Assembly: GCA_039000515.1 (NCBI GenBank)
Contig: JBCFYV010011164.1
Coordinates: 42,521,489-42,585,488 of the forward strand
Length of the DNA stretch: 64,000 nt
Source: Timema cristinae
Lineage: Eukaryota; Arthropoda; Insecta; Phasmatodea; Timematidae
Reading direction: 5' to 3'
Made by a program: the position numbers and the translations under genes. Shown here one piece after another: positions 12,326-23,139 of this stretch; position 1 is the first letter of the stretch, and every line of letters begins with the position of its first letter. The notes below the pieces were generated by a model that worked only from the letters and a program-made list of their open reading frames with translations, did no database searches and was not told the DNA's origin.

Positions 12326-12555
12326 TAAGGTGCGGTCCGACATCGCTTATGTCTATTCAACTAAAGGTACTGACTGGGTCCTATACCTGGCTGGCATGGA
12401 AGAAAAGAATGATCGTTTGTGAACTTGGGCATTTCTCCTTCATTCAAGTGATAAATTAACGACTGAGAGACTGAGTGTTGTGTCGGATTATTAGTTAAAT
12501 TAGTGTGTATGCTGTGCATAGGAGGATTTACAGGGGTACCAGGGGGTGCCCGGTA

Positions 12556-12772
12556 CGTCTCCATGATATATACTAATTACACTAATTAGTTGGGCAAAGG
12601 AATATGAAACTTAAAGGAAGTGTGCCCCCATTTTCGTGGAAGCTGATACGAAAACCATTTCGGGGAAAAAGCTCAGTACACCAAACCGAGATTCGAACCC
12701 CGATCTTCCCGTCAGTTACGCAGCTAAGCGAGAGTTACGCCTTAGACCATGTGGCCATCAAAGCAGTTAATG
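12556..12772 (-). mobile_element. SINE-B, tail-truncated
   Basis: Body and head (CCGAGATTCGAACCCCGATC ... CTTAGACCATGTGGCC) retained. Confidence 0.8.
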
Positions 12773-12799
12773 TGCATGTAGAATACCCCAAATTAATAA

Positions 12800-13310
12800 A
12801 ATATAGGCTGCGCCTACGCTTCCCTTAAATACATAATATTGTATCTAGAATCTGCCTTTCCCTTTATTCCCCTGTTGCATTCGCTCACGCCGCGGTCTGT
12901 GAGCGCGCAACAACCATTCCCCCCTCCCCTTTCTTACCCTCTACAACCCCTCAACGAAACCCACCCCCCGCCTCGTGTGTCTGCTGTCAGAGCGCGGCGA
13001 CCCTTATCTCGGGACTGTCAACGAGGTCCCTGCTGGGTGATGGGGTGGAGTGGGGGTGAGACACATGCGCACCCCTCCTTTATCGCGGTCCCTTGCCTAG
13101 AAGGCACCATCAACTATCTCTCTACTCTTGGGTTTCCCTCCGACACGACGCTTGTATAGACCCTCCGACTTCGTCATCCTTATTCTCCCCCTATTCAACA
13201 TTTGGAGCGGTTGGTTTTCCGCTCGGTGGAATTGGATTACGTCTTCTCCCGAAAAAATAAAAACAGTTTTGCGTTTAAGGGGAGTTTCCTTAAAAATAAA
13301 CATTATTTCA
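12800..13310. other. GC-richer stretch, no gene recognised
   Basis: Pyrimidine-rich plus strand with CpGs (GTGAGCGCGCAACAACC). No splice sites framing a coding exon were recognised. Confidence 0.35.
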
Positions 13311-13397
13311 AAATTCTAAGTATACTAAATATCTGTGTGTGTGTATATGTGACCTAGTGCGGTGCTGTCCCATTTAGAGTCATAGGAGGACTCGTGC

Positions 13398-13458
13398 GAT
13401 ACCTGTGACAGAGCGGCTAAGGAGGTCGACAATATCTCTAGGGGACCCTGGTTCGATA
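13398..13458 (+). mobile_element. tRNA-like sequence
   Basis: TGACAGAGCGGCTAAGGAGG resembles a class II A box; CCCTGGTTCGATAA resembles a B box. Confidence 0.45.
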
Positions 13459-13585
13459 AAAAAGGTTGTACCCTAAATAAAACAACGGCTCGGTTTTTTG
13501 TTGTTGGGTTTTTTTTTCTACTATATTCGGTCACATTTTAGGTTTAAAATCAATAGCAATAAGGTTGCAAGACTTAATTTGGCTG

Positions 13586-13587
<2 letters not shown>

Positions 13588-13634
<47 letters not shown>

Positions 13635-13823
13635 GCACCGCGTCTTACTACCCGTTCGGGTTGTACGCACTTACGCTAATGTGTAATGGTAGGGTGATTG
13701 TGAGATGAAATGAAGGACCTACAGTTTAACGTGGAATCCGAACCACGGTGGAGGCCTGGCATTCCCCACATTCACAAGCTGTCTTGTCAGAGGTGAAGGA
13801 AGGGTTTGGTAATCAGATAAATC
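13588..13823 (-). mobile_element. SINE-A, 5' truncated
   Basis: Lacks the tRNA head. Duplication TAATTTGGCTGTT at 13575-13587 and 13824-13836. Confidence 0.9.
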
Positions 13824-14299
13824 TAATTTGGCTGTTGTTATCTTTAAGTTAGTTTGTAAGAAATAATCCATATGCTGACAGCGATGGGTCTCAAAAGTTA
13901 AATAGGCTAGTTGTATACACAATTATTTTTATGTAGCTACTACTACAGTTGTCCATTTAATTTCCTGCTATAGATGTACCACCTATACTCACAAAGTTAG
14001 ACGAGCAGGGTACGACGTTAGAATAGATTTTTTTTCTCTTTATTTTAGCGTATTACCTTACTGATCGGGAGAGACATGGTATCTAGTTCGGTGGCTTGTA
14101 TGTAGAATAGTCGCCGCTCTGGTGACAGTGTGTAGCCCAGGGTACACCATAGGGGTTTTTCTACACGTCACGTCGTACCCGCAATAAGATGATGTGATGA
14201 TAGTAAATATGGAGGTGAGAGTCTTAAACTCAACGTAAGCCTAATTTAACAACCCCTGGTGATCTTTGGGATAATACCCCTTTGAGATAAATACCCAAG

Positions 14300-14376
14300 G
14301 TACCAGCCGGGAATCGAACCCGGGACCCCTAGGTTCTTAGCCAAGTGTACTGCTGACAACTACACCACGGGGCCGG
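14300..14376 (-). mobile_element. SINE-C: isolated tRNA-like head
   Basis: On the minus strand, GGCCCCGTGGTGTAGTTGTC (A box) and CCCGGGTTCGATTCCCGGC (perfect B box) are spaced as in a tRNA, but the outer acceptor sequences (GGCCCCG vs CTGGTAC) do not pair. More likely a SINE head or tRNA pseudogene than a working tRNA. Confidence 0.6.
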
Positions 14377-14595
14377 ATGGACTCGCAATGCACTTGGTTA
14401 GCGTTGACGAGGTTATCCCCCTTTCAAATTCCGGCCAGATGGGTTGGACGTTGTTATCCGTCTGTGGTGTCCCCCTACCCCTCTCTACAAGCTAAAGTAA
14501 GGGTATTTCCTTTAAGTTACCCTATTCATCATCTTTCCCCTAGATTAAGTCGAAAGTAACCCTTATCTTTAATTTTTTACATATATATATATATA

Positions 14596-14745
14596 TTATT
14601 ATTATTATTATTAGCACCGCGTCTTACTACCCGTTCGGGTTATACGCACTTACGCTAATGTGTAATGGTAGGGTGATTGTGAGATGAAATGAAGGACCTA
14701 CAGTTTAACGTGGAATCCGAACCACGGTGGAGGCCTGGCATTCCC
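14596..14745 (-). mobile_element. SINE-A, strongly 5' truncated
   Basis: Tail and part of the body only; flanked by TATATA on both sides, so the exact duplication is ambiguous. Confidence 0.85.
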
Positions 14746-15009
14746 TATATAAATTAAAATAAATATTTTTTTTTATAACGCGAGCTATAGTACACTTATG
14801 CACACGACGATACCTGTCGGTAATGTACAAAGCGTAATGACGTCACCATGAGCTCACGTGCCGGGCTGAAATCTTACACCGAGGGCTGAACCTTCGAGCG
14901 GAGGGTTAATTTAAATAGGGTCTTCAGAAACTATTCAGGCTGTTCCAACTAAAATTAATACTAAATCCTCCTATAAATATATATAGTTTCTAACATCGAT
15001 TATCGAACC

Positions 15010-15224
15010 AACAAGACCGCATGGTCTAAGACGTCACTCTCACATTAGACTAGACTGCCGATGACAGGGAGATCGGGCTTCAAACCATGGTTAGGTCTAA
15101 AGAGGGTGTTTTTTTCCTAAATGGTTTTCTACTCTCCATCCACGCAAATGCAGATACACTTACTCTAAATTCAACTATCCCCATGAGCACGATTTGAGAA
15201 CAACCCGAACGGGTACTAAGACGC
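15010..15224 (+). mobile_element. SINE-B, full length
   Basis: Head GACCGCATGGTCTAAGACGT through to tail ACCCGAACGGGTACTAAGAC. Confidence 0.85.
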
Positions 15225-15237
15225 GGTGGAAAAAAAA

Positions 15238-15475
15238 CTCACGTAGCCACACTGGTGGTCACATGATCTTAGGTGAAAGGTTCGCAATACTTCGGACCAC
15301 CGGTGATGGGGAGGTCAAGGTTCGAATCTTTGCCGAGGGCAATGGGGCTGGTGTTCTATATATTATAATTTAACACTGCAATTTTTCCATCCTTTTTCCA
15401 AGCTAATGCGGGTGGGTTTTTTCTGAAACCTATTTTCCTCATCCTTACCCCTTAGCTTAAGACATTAAATAGCCT
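15238..15475 (+). mobile_element. SINE-B variant
   Basis: Head TGGTGGTCACATGATCTTAG with B box GGTTCGAATCTTTGCC; body diverged, tail weak. Confidence 0.65.
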
Positions 15476-15529
15476 TTGTGTTTAAACTAACCAATTATAA
15501 ATATTTTAAATAACTTAGTTTTTCCGGGA

Positions 15530-15722
15530 CTGATTGTAAACAAGATTTTACCACTAATGAGTTAGGGACAAGGCAGGGATAATTTTGATTAAATGAACTC
15601 TCATTACGTGGATTGGGAGTGAGAAACTGTCTCTGCACCCTGCCGGGATTCACGAGCCCTGACCTTCCCCGTCACCGACAAACCAGACGAGACTAACTCC
15701 TTTATCTACTTGCCCACCAATG
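15530..15722 (-). mobile_element. SINE-B, degenerate
   Basis: Body words GAACTCTCATTACGTGG and TGCCGGGATTCACGAGCC keep the order of the family. Confidence 0.6.
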
Positions 15723-15879
15723 CGAGTCTTGATATCTGTCGGAATTTAATATCCTCCGACAAGCGTAAAAAGCTTAGATTGTACGCATTAAAAAAAGATT
15801 ATGAAAATATTTTAATGTAAAAGATGTAACTCAGTAGGGAATCGAATCTGGAGCACACAAATTAAAGTGTATATTTATT

Positions 15880-16440
15880 TATTTATTTTTGCGTGACGGG
15901 TGGGAGGGATAGTTTTACCCCACAAAGGCGATATCTTAGCTCAACACGCGTGCACAGAAAAGGTGGAGGAAGAGAGGAGGATAAAAGAATGAAAAGAGGG
16001 TGGGCGATGAGAATGGTGAAACAGGCCAGATATGACAGAAGCGGGACACCCCCTATTCTCCCCCCCCCCCCTCCCCCCGACACACACACACACCGCAGAG
16101 AGGTCGATCGTGTTTTGCCCCGAGCGGGCTGGCGGATGTTTGTGAGGGTCCCGGCATCACATCCCGTGATCGATCACAATCCCCCCCCCCCCTGGTAGCT
16201 CTCGTACTCTCTCCATACTCTCTATCAAGGATCCCCCTTTGTCCCCCCTCCCTCAAACTAGAAGCCAATCTGGCAGCGCACTGGTCTCACACAATAGAGC
16301 TTTTCACCCTCCTCCTCTTACCCTCCAGTTTCGCTTCCACCCCTAGAACTAACCTATAGGTCAATGGGCAAGGGTGGAGGGTGGAGAATGTTTCTCAAAC
16401 CGGGGGGGGGGGGGGGGTGGTATGACCAGGAAGGTTGCAT
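15880..16440. other. GC-rich, homopolymer-rich stretch, no gene recognised
   Basis: Contains C runs near 16058 and 16180 and a G run near 16402. Overlapping open frames on both strands are low complexity. Confidence 0.4.
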
Positions 16441-16564
16441 ATGCCGTCATTTCGAGTTGTTTAGTTAGGAACTTAAAGGTTTTGAGTTACTAACATCAAG
16501 GTAACGTTTGGCTACTTACTATGCTTTGATCCGCATCGATGGGCATGCCGACTAAGTGTAAGGC

Positions 16565-16775
16565 TCATCTATTTTGGCTTGCCATTGACAGGGAGAGAGA
16601 GGTTAAAATCTTAGGTTGTGTGTACTAAAGATAGTTTTTATTAAATAGTTTCCCCACTCTCTCTCTCTCTCTCTCTCTCTACGGAAATGTGGGTACTTTA
16701 CCTCAATAATTATATCTTCTTCATACCTAGCTTCTTAGCGTAGTTAAATGCGAACAGGCCTGACGGGTGGTAAAC
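16565..16775 (+). mobile_element. SINE-B, degenerate, with internal (CT)n
   Basis: ATTGACAGGGAGAGAGAGG and GGAAATGTGGGTACTTTACC are body words; CCACTCTCC has expanded to a CT microsatellite. Ends GGCCTGACGGGTGGTAA. Confidence 0.6.
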
Positions 16776-16799
16776 AAACTATATATGTATAACTTAAGT

Positions 16800-17190
16800 T
16801 ATAGAACTTAACACCTAGCGTCTGACACCCACCAAGTTTAATATCTTCTAATTTCTCGCATCAAGTTTTTGCACTTAATATATAAATACTATAGCCTTTA
16901 TTTTAACAACTAGCTTTTAGTGCCCAACACCAATCTTTTAAATCATTTTCTAGCATTTAGCTTATAACACTCAGCTCACAGCATCTAGTTCTTAGTAGGC
17001 TAGCTGGTTTCAATACTCTAGCTTCAAGCTCCCAGTACTAATTATTAACACCCATCTTCTAGCATTTAGCTTATAACACTCAGCTCACAGCATCTAGTTC
17101 TTAGTAGGCTAGCTGGTTTCAATACTCTAGCTTCAAGCTCCCAGTACTAATTATTAACACCCATCTTCTAGCATTTAGCATCCAGCTTCA
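16800..17190. repeat. Degenerate CTAGC/TTAGC repeat with a 109-bp tandem duplication
   Basis: Words such as TCTAGCATTTAGC and CAGCTC recur irregularly. The block starting TCTAGCATTTAG at 16949 is repeated at 17058 and begins again at 17167, two recent 109-bp copies. Similar CTAG-rich sequence continues at 18565-18720 beyond the hAT-like element, so the element probably interrupted an older repeat. Confidence 0.75.
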
Positions 17191-17484
17191 AGTACAGTGG
17201 TTCTCAAAAGGTTTGCCGTGGCACATTAGTGTGCTGCGAAATTCTCTACGTTATGTTATTGTTGAAAAGATAATTTATTAAAACAGCTTTGATCCATATT
17301 GATTTTTAAAAAGAAATAAAAAAAAAATCGTTTGAGAGCTTTTATTTTCCAGAGAATGTTGTCCGAAAGTTGACTAATTAATGAGAATCTTGTCGTTTCT
17401 TCTACAGAAACTCAAGCTGTGGTCAAACAGAGGTGAAATAAGTGTCTCCGCGCATTCCTGATTTCCCGTATTTTCGACAACTGC

Positions 17485-17655
17485 CGGACCGGTTACACGG
17501 AGCCGCACCACACCGCATTTTCCCGGTGAAATGCTATCCATGTTTTTAAATGCAAGGGGCTATTTGAGTCTGCGCCGCACCGGCGTGGACGCATCGTCAA
17601 GAGAGCGTTGCTCCGCACTTTTGCGGTGCGGTGCGGACCGTGTGGCCACCTACCA
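17485..17655. mobile_element. Small MITE with GGTGCGG-type inverted ends
   Basis: The left end GGTTACACGGAGCCGCACC and the right end GTGCGGACCGTGTGGCCACC are imperfect inverted repeats around about 120 bp of unrelated sequence. The ends match the units of the array at 17950-18530. Confidence 0.55.
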
Positions 17656-17949
17656 CCAGAAATAAATGTTCGGAAGCTTTCGAACGGCATTTCTTTCACA
17701 GCCGTTGCACGTGTGACGCTGTAGTCATTGTTTCCAACATTACGTACAAGATTAACAATATTATATACAACAACTTATTGAACAACAAACATTCTTCTTC
17801 TTAATTATTAGCCAGCTTAAAACTTTATTCTTCGTAATTAATAACTAACTTAATTTAATGAAAATAGGTGAAAACCTATGCAAGTAAAAATAAAAATACA
17901 AACTTATTTTGTAATAGAACTCAGTCTATATAGAATATAAAAAATTGTT

Positions 17950-18530
17950 ATAAAATGCGGTGCGGCTCGTGTAGCCACTTGCTATAAAATTCGGTGCAGT
18001 TCGGCTCTGTGTAGCCACTTGCTATAAAATTCGGTGCGGTTCGGCTCCGTGTGGCCACTTGCTATAAAATGCGGTGCGGTGCGGCTCCATGTAGCCACTT
18101 GCTATAAAATGCGGTGCGGTTCGGCTCTGTGTAGCCACTTGCTATAAAATGCGGTGCGGTGCGGCTCGGCTCCGTGTAGCCACTTGTTATAAAATGCGGT
18201 GCGGTTCATGTAGCCACTTGTTATAAAATGCGGTGCGGTGCGGCTCCATGTAGCCACTTGCTATAAAATGCGGTGCGGTTCGTGTAGCCACTTGTTATAA
18301 AATGCGGTGCGGTGCGGCCCGGCTCCGTGTAGCCACTTGCTATAAAATGCGGTGCGGTGCGGCTCCATGTAGCCACTTGCTATAAAATGCGGTGCGGTTC
18401 GTGTAGCCACTTGTTATAAAATGCGGTGCGGTGCGGCTCGGCTCCATGTAGCCACTTGCTATAAAATGCGGTGCGGTTCGTGTAGCCACTTGTTATAAAA
18501 TGCGGTGCGGTTCGGCTCCGTGTAGCCATA
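17950..18530 (+). repeat. GGTGCGG tandem array derived from MITE end
   Basis: About 15 units of variable length (roughly 35-45 bp) combining TGTAGCCACTTG(C/T)TATAAAA with one or more GCGGTGCGG modules and an optional GGCTCCGTG. Unit length varies because the GCGGT word is itself repeated. The composition contrasts sharply with the AT-rich flanks. Confidence 0.92.
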
Positions 18531-18564
18531 CCTTTAGGGTGCCGTGAACAAAAATAGATTGAGA

Positions 18565-18720
18565 TCTAGTTCCTAGTAGATAGCTTCAATCTTTCAATCC
18601 TAGTTGCTAGCACCTATCGTCTACCTTCCAGAGCCTAATTCATAGCAACTATCTCACATCGCCTAGATAGTTACTTCTAGAAGCTATCACATCAAGACAG
18701 CTATAGTAATGTCGACGAAT
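18565..18720. repeat. Right part of CTAG-rich degenerate repeat
   Basis: CTAGTTCCTAGTAGATAGC and related words continue the style of 16800-17190 on the other side of the hAT-like insertion. Confidence 0.5.
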
Positions 18721-18774
18721 AGGTATAAACTTTCTAGAGTATAACATAAATAATTTTTAAAAATATTTATTTTG

Positions 18775-19012
18775 TTCCGTGTCTTACTACCCGTCGGCTC
18801 CTATACACATTATTTTATGTTAATGGTGTAACAATGAGGAGGTATAATTTAAGGCAAATGTACCCACAATTGCGTGGAGGAAGAGCGAAAAACCATTTAA
18901 GGAAGACCCCCCTCAGTACACCCGACCGGGATTCGAACACGGATATTTCCATCACTGACAAACCAGATTAAATAAGCGTTAAATTTAGTCCACGTGCCCA
19001 CCAGTGTGGATT
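18775..19012 (-). mobile_element. SINE-B
   Basis: GTGTCTTACTACCCGTCGG tail, CCCGACCGGGATTCGAACAC B box and CCACGTGCCCACCAGTG head end. Confidence 0.82.
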
Positions 19013-19219
19013 TGAAACAATAGTAGAGAATTAAATGCAGTCTTTCCTAGTGAAATATTAGTTTGCTTATACTAGCTGCATTTGTTTTTTATAAAATTAA
19101 AAATGTTTTAAAGAATTTGGTAAAAATTTATATTCAACAAATTTAGATACAATTCGAATTTTAAAAAAATGCAAGATTTAAAATTAAAATATTTCGCCAA
19201 CGAAACAAATTAACAAACA

Positions 19220-19425
19220 AACGTACTCTAACTGGTAGGGTTCAAGTATATTGTGTTGGTCTACTTGAATTAGTAGGCCGAGACTCGAATCCCGGCTGGG
19301 TTGTTTACCTTTAATAGTTCCCTAATCTCCTCAAACGTAAATGTTGGTGCATTTATTCTAAAACTTTACCGTTCCTATCTGTACCTAATTAGTGTCAATA
19401 TTCGGATAGCCCAGAAGTGTAGAAA
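19220..19425 (+). mobile_element. SINE-B variant
   Basis: B box GACTCGAATCCCGGCTGGGT then the CGTAAATGTTGG body word and a weak tail near ATTCGGATAGCCC. Confidence 0.55.
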
Positions 19426-19689
19426 GACCCTGTGCGAAGATAGTGCGACGCGATAACCTCGCGTTTCGATCCGTGTCACGAACGGATAGCGCGAGGAACG
19501 AATAAAGGGCGACCTCTTTGTTCATATGGGCGACTTTGTGTACTTCTTGTTAACGACCCTCTACAACCCCACCCCTATACCTTCCCCTCTACCCACCACC
19601 CAACCAATTCCCCACATATTGATTGAAGACAGGCTGGGAGAGGCTCCCAAACTAGCCACCAATATAAATATAACCGGGTCCGTATTCCC

Positions 19690-20806
19690 GACTTTCAACC
19701 GGGTCCTCACTCCTGACCTTCAACCGGGTCCGTACTCCTGACTTTCAACCGGGTCCTCACTCCTGACCTTCAACCGGGTCCGTACTCCTGACTTTCAACC
19801 GGGTCCTCACTCCTGACCTTCAACCGGGTCCGTACTCCTGACTTTCAACCGGGTCCTCACTCCTGACTTTCAACCGGGTCCGTACTCCTGACTTTCAACC
19901 GGGTCCTCACTCCTGGCTTTCAACCAGGTCCTCACTCCTGGCTTTCAACCGGGTCCGTACTCCTGACTTTCAACTAGGTCCCCACTCCTGGCTTTCAACT
20001 AGGTCCGCACTCCCGACTTTCAACTAGGTCCGCACTCCCGACTTTCAACTAGGTCCGCACTCCTGACTTTCAACCGGGTCCGTACTCCTGGCTTTCAACC
20101 GGGTCCGTACTCCTGACTTTCAACTAGGTCCGCACTCCCGACTTTCAACTAGGTCCGCACTCCTGACTTTCAACCAGGTCCCCACTCCTGGCTTTCAACT
20201 AGGTCCGCACTCCCGACTTTCAACTAGGTCCGCACTCCCGACTTTCAACTAGGTCCGCACTCCCGACTTTCAACTAGGTCCCCACTCCTGACTTTCAACT
20301 AGGTCCGCACTCCTGACTTTCAACCGGGTCCGTACTCCTGGCTTTCAACCAGGTCCTCACTCCTGGCTTTCAACCGGGTCCGTACTCCTGGCTTTCAACC
20401 GGGTCCGTACTCCTGACTTTCAACTAGGTCCCCACTCCTGGCTTTCAACTAGGTCCGCACTCCCGACTTTCAACTAGGTCCGCACTCCTGACTTTCAACC
20501 GGGTCCTCACTCCTGGCTTTCAACCAGGTCCTCACTCCTGGCTTTCAACCGGGTCCTCACTCCTGGCTTTCAACCAGGTCCTCACTCCTGGCTTTCAACC
20601 GGGTCCGTACTCCTGACTTTCAACTAGGTCCCCACTCCTGACTTTCAACTAGGTCCGCACTCCCGACTTTCAACTAGGTCCGCACTCCCGACTTTCAACT
20701 AGGTCCGCACTCCCGACTTTCAACTAGGTCCCCACTCCTGACTTTCAACTAGGTCCGCACTCCCGACTTTCAACTAGGTCCCCACTCCTGACTTTCAACC
20801 GGGAGA
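19690..20806 (+). repeat. 25-bp minisatellite, about 45 copies
   Basis: The unit CTTTCAACCGGGTCCGTACT plus CCTGA repeats with almost no length change. At least four variants (CCGGGTCCGT, CCGGGTCCTC, CTAGGTCCGC, CCAGGTCCTC) occur in runs: the first ~230 bp alternate two variants strictly, later parts mix CTAGG types. The open frame across its start is a product of the repeat, not a gene. Confidence 0.96.
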
Positions 20807-20934
20807 CGGGGCGGAGTTTTGACACGATTTAGTGCAACAGAAGTGTTTTGTTTAGTTTACCCATAATGGTTTTCACTCTTCGCTAACACATTTTCTTCAA
20901 ATTCCCCCACAATAGCCTGTGTACTGGGCTCCGT

Positions 20935-21090
20935 TAGAACCCACAACGATGGTCACAAGGCCTAAGGTGTCAGGCTCGCAATACACTGGAGTGCCAGTAC
21001 ATGGCGGTTATGGTTAAAATCCCGGCCGCGTTTTCAGGGAAGTAGCTCTCCATAAGTAGTCTACACGTGTGGGCAAACGTAATGGAAACA
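20935..21090 (+). mobile_element. tRNA-like SINE fragment
   Basis: GGTCACAAGGCCTAAGGTGT (A box) and GGTTAAAATCCCGGCCGCG (B box) spaced as in a tRNA with a long variable region. Confidence 0.5.
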
Positions 21091-21109
21091 GCATTTTTAA
21101 TTACCCATA

Positions 21110-21330
21110 GTAGTGGCCGAGCAGTCTTAGGTGTTAGACCCCGAGAGCACTAGCCAACAGTGAAGTCGTGTTCGAGTTCCGGCTGGGTGCTTTTCTCCAC
21201 ACGATTTTCAGGGACGTTTACATCCTCTTTTCCCGTTTATGAAGAAGTGCTTCTCATAAATTACCCTCCACATACTTACGCCTTAAAATTAGTGGTTAAC
21301 AGTCATCTTATTTAAGTGTAACACTAAAAA
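21110..21330 (+). mobile_element. tRNA-like SINE, class II head
   Basis: A box TAGTGGCCGAGCAGTCTTAG, as in tRNA-Leu/Ser, and B box TGTTCGAGTTCCGGCTGGG. Body similar in plan to SINE-B. Confidence 0.6.
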
Positions 21331-21856
21331 GGTACAAATAATATGTAATATATTCAATGAAATATAAATGTTCTTAACTTATTACACAAGGTGGAGGTTA
21401 TTAGATTCTAAGATCCCGATTCATACACAAACTGTCCCTTTCTCCTTCCTAGAGAATACCACAACTCAAACCGACCGAGATACGAACCAAATCATTTCGG
21501 AGTCGGTTGGTCTCCATCTGAAGCGCTGCAGCCCAACGATCTCTCCCCTTCCTTACATAAATAATGCAGAGGTCTCTATCTTATCGAGACAGAGCTTACC
21601 ACGCTCAAGATAGGGTTCAGAAGGGGATGAAGGAAGAGAGGGTAGTGTCAGTTGGAGTAGGTCTTGTGGGGGTAGTTTACAACAGATGCTGTGAGGCTTG
21701 TTTTGTTTGTTATCATCGGTCCGGCGAGACCGCCCCCTTCCTTATCAGTTGACCGCAATACTCTTCTCTGATCTCAACTTCACTGCCCTCTCTTTTTTTT
21801 TTTACAATCTGAAATCTTTGTTCGAAACTCTATAGACAGCGGTGTTTCTAAACTTT

Positions 21857-22680
21857 TTACTTTAGCCTGTAGAGAAAGTATTGTAACCGTGAAAACTTTT
21901 GACCTAGGTATTATGATAGATCTTGGCGTTTTATGTGCCTCCAAATTAAAAATAAACTTAACGGGGTATCGCACAGACTTTCTCGCCCCTTTATCTAAAA
22001 ATGGAAACCTTTACTTAAAGCTAGTAAGATATGTGAAACTAAATAATATATATTATTGCAGAAACATAATATATAAAAAAACATATTCCACCAAAGATCA
22101 TAAATGAAATAACATATCCCGTTACAGAAAAAATGAGCAAAGGAAAAATTCTCTGTCACCCAAAGAGTGTGACAATCAACGCCCAATTTCCCAAAGATCC
22201 AGTTTAAAAAAATATTGGCCTTTAACTCTAAAAATATTGATTTAATACAATATCCTTTCAAATAAAAATTGTTTATTTTGAAGAGTCCTATGAACACAAT
22301 GATAAGTTATTTCATATAATAAATAGTTGTGGAGATATGATACAAATTGGAAATTTTCGCTAATGTAAAGTGCCATCAAAATAATTTTAATGGGAAAAAT
22401 AAGGTGTTAAACAATTTTATTCAAAATCATTAGAGCCGGTTTTGAGAAAATCGAGTTTTCCCCTTTCTCGCCCTTATGTAAACTATCTATCTTTAATTTT
22501 AAGGTTTGATAAATAGCGTTTAAAAAAACTTTATTATACTCTAGTCCCAGTAAAAGACAGACAGCATTGCAAAAAAAACAACACTTTCTCGGATTATCGG
22601 GGTTATCAATTATTAAAATCTCGATTTCAATTTTTTTAACGATTACAATACTTTTTCTTTCCGAGGAGTCTAGAAAGTAT
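21857..22680 (+). mobile_element. Repeat with hairpin-bearing inverted ends, fullest copy
   Basis: The left end ACTTTAGCCTGTAGAGAAAG then TATTGTAACCGTG is mirrored at the right end by AAAGTATTGTAATCGTT followed outward by an ACTTTCTA-type arm. In better preserved copies each end folds as ACTTTCTC-loop-GAGAAAGT. The interior is AT-rich and non-coding; the open frames in it are fortuitous. Related copies lie at 61640-62476, 37838-37940 and 25455-25615. Confidence 0.7.
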
Positions 22681-22794
22681 AAATGGTCTTAAAATTATGT
22701 ATGTCCCAATGTCTGCATATATGTATGTCTTTAATTGGGTCTACGCCCGTAGCGGCTCAAGCTTGAGGTAAAATTGGAATTTTCATTCTAGCTC

Positions 22795-23065
22795 TAAAGT
22801 TGATGGTAGTTTACAAATGAATTTTTTAATTCGAAAGTTTTCGAAAATAGCTATATCGAATTTGTTTGAAATGGGTATAGAGATAAGTGTATTACATAAA
22901 AGTGAACGTTTGTTTTCCTCAACTAAATTCGTAGCTCATATAATTTACTGACCATTGATTTATGAATTTTTGAAATCTTTCTAAAATATCTATATCGTAG
23001 CGAATTTGTTCGAAATGTATATTTTGATAAATTATTCATTTCATAAATAGTACTGTAGGGAAAAG
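22795..23065 (+). repeat. Diverged AT-rich repeat left of piggyBac
   Basis: Two units carry TAATTTAC/TAGTTTAC, then a TTTTTGAAA-like run, CTATATCG and AATTTGTT(C/T)GAAATG. Similar units lie right of piggyBac. Confidence 0.5.
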
Positions 23066-23139
23066 TGATGAAATTGATATCGATTGTGATTTTCCACAAA
23101 CATACCACAATGCAGAGTCCCGAGAAGTAGAGAACAGTA

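Larger units (their letters stand above)
17195..18572 (+). mobile_element. hAT-like element with satellite interior (tentative ends)
   Basis: The left end CAGTGGTTCTCAAAAGG followed by GCCGTGGCAC is the classic start of many hAT-family elements. The right side carries GGTGCCGTGAAC and TTGAGA, matching the expected inverted end with decay. No clean 8-bp duplication was seen. It lies within a degenerate CTAG/AGC-rich repeat region that resumes after it. The interior contains a small palindromic element and an array built from it. Confidence 0.5.

Noticed and set aside
15883..16268. Three overlapping open frames of 68-101 codons
   Set aside because: Low-complexity GC-rich sequence open on both strands; no recognisable domain.
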